Positions 60,498 through 64,000 of a stretch of 64,000 nt of DNA are shown here, one piece after another. The translations under genes were made by a program, and so were the position numbers. This stretch comes from DATJGR01 sp041739525. Lineage in GTDB: Bacteria; Pseudomonadota; Gammaproteobacteria; Pseudomonadales; Azotimanducaceae. Position 1 is the stretch's first letter; every line of letters starts with the position of its first letter. Below the pieces are notes generated by a model. It was not told the DNA's origin, searched no databases, and worked only from the letters and a program-made list of their open reading frames with translations. The stretch covers positions 1-64,000 of the forward strand of contig JBGSNQ010000022.1 of the NCBI GenBank assembly GCA_041739525.1, written 5' to 3'.

Positions 60498-61412
60498 TTA
60501 AGCCGCGAGCGACTTCAACAACGCACGTGTGCGGATGCGTTCCTCTTGCGACGGTGTGAATTCCGAAGCGGCGAACTCCGTTACACCGGCGGCGCGCAGC
60601 GCGTCGATCATCTTCATCACCTTGTCCTCGTCGCCGACCAGCGCGAGGTCGCTAGGGCCGGCGACGCCTTCGCGGTCGAACATCGCGCGATACGACGGCA
60701 ACTGGCCGTACATCGTCAAGGTCTTGTCGATCATCCCCCGCACCTTTGCAACGTCGTTGGTCACGCAGACGGGCAGCGTCGCGATGATGCGCGGCGCCGG
60801 TCGACCGGCCGCGGATGCTGCCGCGGATATCGTGGGCACGATGTGGTCGCGAATGGTGCGGGGACCAACCCACGCGAGCGTGGTGCCGTCGGTGCGCGCA
60901 CCGGCCACCGCCAAGGCCTGTGGTCCGAGGGCGGCGACCACCACACCGCAGCGGTTTTCGGCGGGTTTGAAGAGCTGTGCGCTGCAGCTGATCGTTTCGC
61001 CTTTGAACGACACCTTGCCTTCATCGAGTAACGCCATCAGAACCGACAGGAACTCGCGCAGATGGCGGATCGGTTTGTCGAAGCCGATGCCAAGCTGCGC
61101 CATCATCGGCGCATGCGACAAGCCGATGCCTAGCGTCAGTCGGCCGCCGATAGCCCCATTTGTAGTTTGTGCCTGGCCGGCTAACACCATCGGATGTCGC
61201 GGCATGGTCGGCACGATGGCGGTGGCGAGTTCGATGCCGGGAACGCGTTGCCCGACGACGGCGAGCACGGTCAGTGCGTCGAAGCCGCCGGTAGGGTGTT
61301 CGGCCAGTGAATAGCTGGTGAACCCATCAGCCGCGGCAGCGGCCGCGTGCTCGGCGACTGCATCGATCGATGCGCGTTGAACGAGGCCGGTTCCGTTGAT
61401 GCCGAAACGCAT
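60498..61412 (-). CDS. LLM-class F420-dependent oxidoreductase (TIGR03564-like)
   Basis: 304 residues. MRFGINGTGLVQRASIDAVAEHAAAAAADGFTSYSLAEHPTGGFDALTVLAVVG, ATAIVPTMPRHPMVLAGQAQTTNGAIGGRLTLGIGLSHAPM, and VVVAALGPQALAVAGARTDGTTLAWVGP are the motifs. The SLAEH and GIGLSH patterns are typical of the actinobacterial-type F420 branch. Substrate unknown. Fourth LLM gene in the window; last gene of a minus-strand group with a cupin and an aldolase. Confidence 0.9.
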   Translation of the reverse strand: MRFGINGTGLVQRASIDAVAEHAAAAAADGFTSYSLAEHPTGGFDALTVLAVVGQRVPGIELATAIVPTMPRHPMVLAGQAQTTNGAIGGRLTLGIGLSHAPMMAQLGIGFDKPIRHLREFLSVLMALLDEGKVSFKGETISCSAQLFKPAENRCGVVVAALGPQALAVAGARTDGTTLAWVGPRTIRDHIVPTISAAASAAGRPAPRIIATLPVCVTNDVAKVRGMIDKTLTMYGQLPSYRAMFDREGVAGPSDLALVGDEDKVMKMIDALRAAGVTEFAASEFTPSQEERIRTRALLKSLAA

Positions 61413-61420
61413 GAGTGTTC

Positions 61421-61843
61421 CTACTGTTTCATCGTGGTGAGTTCGGCGCCGTCGGGTGCGACGAATACCGCGAGGATGCGTGCCGGCTCGGTTTTGCTCG
61501 GATTCGACATGCTCGCGTGCAAAGTGCCCGGCGGTTCAACCCAGGTTTCGCCGGTGCGGTAACGCTTCGATGGTGCGTCATTGAGCTTCGAGTCGACGCT
61601 GCCCGTGAGCACGTATACGAACACGAAACCGGCGTGATGATGTGGTGGTGACACATCGCCGGGCGGTACGTCGACGGTAACTGCGGTCAATGTCTGGCCC
61701 GGCACGTTGGGCAGTTTCTGCGTGGATACCACCTTCACGGCGTCGGCGGGTTGTCGCGCGTCGTGTGCGAGTGCCGTCGCACCGAGCAGGAACGCGAATG
61801 CGATGCAAATGGAGGCCGCGGAGTAGAGATGTTCAGTTTTGAT
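61421..61843 (-). CDS. Periplasmic cupin protein with unusual start
   Basis: The cupin domain is seen in the minus frame: PHHHAGFVFVYVLTGSVD with three His, then WVEPPGTLHASMSN. A GTG at 61738 would start it, but the same frame continues upstream into a textbook signal peptide, KTEHLYSAASICIAFAFLLGATALA, then HDARQPADAVKVV. The residue before KTEH is ATC (61841-61843), with AGGAAGG about 8 bases upstream and no ATG, GTG or TTG in frame. So either AUC is the start or a base change hit the start. The 140-residue product would be exported. It overlaps the aldolase stop by 11 bp. Confidence 0.65.
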   Translation of the reverse strand: MKTEHLYSAASICIAFAFLLGATALAHDARQPADAVKVVSTQKLPNVPGQTLTAVTVDVPPGDVSPPHHHAGFVFVYVLTGSVDSKLNDAPSKRYRTGETWVEPPGTLHASMSNPSKTEPARILAVFVAPDGAELTTMKQ

Positions 61844-62612
61844 AGCTGCGATCCTTCCTGTCGAGCATGCGGCGCAGTGCGGGCCATGCCAGTGCGGCGA
61901 GATACGAAACGGCGCCTGGCATTTTGCCGAGCTGGTAAGTGGCGTCGATGGACTGTTGCGACGGCAGATGCAGCTTGCCGCCGTTCAGCGCATTCACCTG
62001 AATCGCGCAGGCGCGTTCGATGTAGTAGAGGCGAATGAAGCACTCGGGGACGGAGTGCCCGAGCGCCAGCGTGCCGTGATTCCACAACAACATTGCGTTC
62101 TTCTGTCCGAGGTCCGCGATGAGCCGTTCGCGTTCTTCGAGATGCAACGCCACTCCCTCGTACTCGTGTTGGGCAACGTCGTCGCAGACGATCAAGGCCG
62201 TTTGATTGAGCGGCAGCAGACCGCCTTCCATGCACGAAACGGCCACGCCGGCCTGGGTGTGCAGATGCATCACCGCATGCGCGTCGTCGCGGGCCATGTG
62301 CACAGCACTGTGAATCGTGAAGCCGGCCGCGTTCACGGGGTGGCCGTTGGCGAGCACCACGTTGCCGTCGAGGTCGATCTTCACGAGGCTCGACGCCGTG
62401 ATCTCTTCGAACAGGAACCCGTAGGGGTTGATCAGAAAATGCGCATCCGGCCCCGGCACGCGCGCGGACAGATGCGTGAAGATCATGTCGTCCCAGCCGT
62501 AGTGCGCCACGAGCCGGTACGCGGCCGCGAGATCCTGACGCAGCGCCCATTCTTCTGCGGATACCTGCCGGCGAACGTCTTGCGGTGGGGTGATCGAAAC
62601 CGGTTCGGCCAT
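61833..62612 (-). CDS. Class II aldolase/adducin family protein
   Basis: 259 residues from ATG 62612, with GGAG upstream. AAAYRLVAHYGWDDMIFTHLSARVPG, the zinc site VMHLHTQAGVAVSCMEGG (His-x-His), LLWNHGTLALGHSVPECFIRLYYIERAC, and the C-terminal ALAWPALRRMLDRKDRSY are typical of fuculose-aldolase-like or adducin-domain enzymes. Likely cleaves or decarboxylates a hydroxy-acid sugar. Divergent from tamA (186 bp). Its stop overlaps the frame of the following cupin. Confidence 0.9.
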   Translation of the reverse strand: MAEPVSITPPQDVRRQVSAEEWALRQDLAAAYRLVAHYGWDDMIFTHLSARVPGPDAHFLINPYGFLFEEITASSLVKIDLDGNVVLANGHPVNAAGFTIHSAVHMARDDAHAVMHLHTQAGVAVSCMEGGLLPLNQTALIVCDDVAQHEYEGVALHLEERERLIADLGQKNAMLLWNHGTLALGHSVPECFIRLYYIERACAIQVNALNGGKLHLPSQQSIDATYQLGKMPGAVSYLAALAWPALRRMLDRKDRSYQN

Positions 62613-62798
62613 GGTGACTCCTGTGTCCGTGTCTGGTCGACTATAGCCGAGAGCGCCCCATCCGCAGCAAGGCAGCGTAGGATTGCGCACCCCAACACGC
62701 AGTAGATCGAGGCGGCAATGCACGACACCGGCCATGATGCCGCGCTGGAATCCTCAACCGATCCGCTTTACACGCACCTCAACGGCTGAACGCGTGGT

Positions 62799-64000
62799 TT
62801 GAGCATCGTGGTTCGATCGATTGCGATTCCGGCGCTGCTGGCCGGTGTGTTGTTCGCCGCAGCGGCGACCGCTGAGGTGACACTCAACGGCGTGACCGAC
62901 GCGCAGTCGGCCAACATCAAGGCGTTTCTCGGCCTCAGCGAGCTCGGTTGCGATGCGCCGGAATGGCTGGTGCGCTGGCAAGCGCGGCAAGCAGACGCGC
63001 AGATCACTTCCTCGCTCGAGGCGCTCGGATTTTACGATGCGCGCATCACGAGCGAACTCGAATTCCCGACGGGTGCCTGCTGGCAAGCGCGCTTTCAGAT
63101 CGTGCCGGGTGAGGCGGTAGTCGTGCGCAAGGTGGCGGTGACGGTTGATCAGCCGCTCGCATCGGAAACATCCGTTGCGTCGCTGATGCAGGGCGCGAAT
63201 CGCCTGAAGGACGCGCCGCTCAATCACGCCGACTACGAAACCTTGAAGCGCGAGCTGCTCGCGGCGGCGCAGGCGCTGGGCTACTTCGATGCGTCGTTCA
63301 AGGTAAGTCGCGTGATGGTGGACGCACAAGCGCACAGCGCGACGGTCGAACTCGATCTCGTCGGTGGTCCGCGTTTCGTGTTCGGCGAAATCGAGGTGGT
63401 CGGAGACCTCCTCGAACGCCGGTTGGTGGATGCCTACATTCCGTTTCATACCGGCGAGCCGTTCGATGCCTCGCTGGTCTCACGATTGCGCCGCAACCTG
63501 GCCGACAGCGGTTACTTCGGACGTACGTTCGTAACTGCCGATCGAGACGAAGCCGTGGTAGGTGCGATACCGATTCGCATCGAGCTCTTCCCGCGGCCGC
63601 GCGCATGGACGTATTCGTTCGGGGTCGGTTACGCAACCGATACCGGCCCGCGGGTTCGCGCCGATGCGGAGAACAACCTTTTGAACGATCGCGGTCATCG
63701 CGCCTCTGTGAGGTCGGTGATCTCCACCGAGCGTTCGTCGCTCGACCTGCAGTATCGAATGCCGCACATCAATCCGTTGAACGACTGGTTCATCTTCGAT
63801 GCGGGGATCGCCCACCTCGAATCGACGACGTCGAACAGCGACATCCACCGAGTGGGCGCTCGTCACACGTATGAACGCGGTAAGTGGGTCCAAACCGACT
63901 TCGTCGATCTCACCTACGAAGACTTCAAGGTTGCAGACCAGTTTGGACAAAGCCGGTTGCTGCTGTTCGGTACTACGTTCAACCGCTTCTGGCGCGATCA
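62799..64000 (+). CDS. tamA: Translocation and assembly module protein TamA (partial, 3' end outside window)
   Basis: 400 codons visible without a stop. The frame is closed by TGA at 62787; TTG 62799 and GTG 62808 are the candidate starts. Signal peptide RSIAIPALLAGVLFAAAATA is followed by three POTRA-type repeats (LNGVTDAQSANIKAFLGLSEL; FQIVPGEAVVVRKVAVTVD; GPRFVFGEIEVVGDLLERRLVDAYIPFHTGEPFDASLVSRLRRNLADSGYF) and the start of the Omp85 barrel (YSFGVGYATDTGPRVRADAENNLLNDRGH). It is an outer-membrane protein that with TamB inserts autotransporters or lipids. The next gene would be tamB. Confidence 0.92.
   Translation, partial: MSIVVRSIAIPALLAGVLFAAAATAEVTLNGVTDAQSANIKAFLGLSELGCDAPEWLVRWQARQADAQITSSLEALGFYDARITSELEFPTGACWQARFQIVPGEAVVVRKVAVTVDQPLASETSVASLMQGANRLKDAPLNHADYETLKRELLAAAQALGYFDASFKVSRVMVDAQAHSATVELDLVGGPRFVFGEIEVVGDLLERRLVDAYIPFHTGEPFDASLVSRLRRNLADSGYFGRTFVTADRDEAVVGAIPIRIELFPRPRAWTYSFGVGYATDTGPRVRADAENNLLNDRGHRASVRSVISTERSSLDLQYRMPHINPLNDWFIFDAGIAHLESTTSNSDIHRVGARHTYERGKWVQTDFVDLTYEDFKVADQFGQSRLLLFGTTFNRFWRD

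Noticed and set aside
62718..62789. A 23-codon frame with GAGG upstream, in the same frame as tamA and ended by TGA 62787
   Set aside because: Could be a leader peptide, but its sequence is unremarkable and it is not conserved as far as I can tell; a second readthrough UGA here is not supported because a signal peptide follows.

Overview
The window is about 63% G+C (estimated by eye), densely coded, and reads as the chromosome of a gammaproteobacterium. The strongest evidence is the block topA - small gene - lexA - hpt - S-methyl-5'-thioinosine phosphorylase - csiV - mfd - gap-like gene (16-32 kb). This resembles the topA-to-mfd-to-GAPDH neighbourhood I remember from Pseudomonas (PA3001-PA3011). 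Genus cannot be assigned. Four luciferase-like monooxygenase (LLM) genes, amidohydrolase, SDR, Rieske and P450 genes suggest a metabolically broad, possibly marine or environmental heterotroph.

Layout. 0.0-2.35 kb (minus): a MoxR / DUF58 / DUF4381 operon running off the left edge. 2.5-4.05 kb: DUF2835, then a 400-bp graveyard of three gene fragments. It is followed by the most notable gene in the window, a GrdB-like reductase whose frame is interrupted by a UGA exactly where the family has its redox Sec/Cys. A hairpin fitting the bacterial SECIS rules follows the UGA, and a terminator closes the unit. 4.2-16 kb: housekeeping genes (pyrD, amtB, S9 peptidase-ddl, tatD, slt, usp). 16-32 kb: the conserved block above, with a 2-oxoacid:acceptor oxidoreductase operon (korCAB-like) inserted between mfd and the gap-like gene. 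lexA carries two SOS boxes, and hpt overlaps the thioinosine phosphorylase gene, giving a compact methylthioadenosine/hypoxanthine salvage unit. 32-38.8 kb: lipid/CoA and small conserved genes, ending in a DUF815 ATPase.

38.9-39.2 kb holds tRNA-Glu(UUC) and tRNA-Gly(GCC). From 39.3 to 62.6 kb lies an accessory, catabolism-rich region: Gfo/Idh dehydrogenase, amidohydrolase, aldo-keto reductase, two LLM enzymes, three SDRs, two cupins, a Rieske oxygenase, two SnoaL-like proteins, a P450, a ThuA-like protein, a membrane-split alpha/beta hydrolase, and a tightly coupled six-gene operon (54.1-58.9 kb) of SMP-30, an AttH/CrtC-like protein, a small protein, a phosphotransferase-fold protein lacking its catalytic Asp, and two DsbA/HCCA-isomerase-like proteins. 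An 880-bp non-coding stretch at 58.9-59.75 kb is filled with inverted repeats next to a REP-associated tyrosine transposase. Core genome resumes at 62.8 kb with tamA, cut by the right edge.

Many tandem genes overlap by ATGA or GTGA, so translational coupling is common. I found no CRISPR array, rRNA operon or intact prophage.
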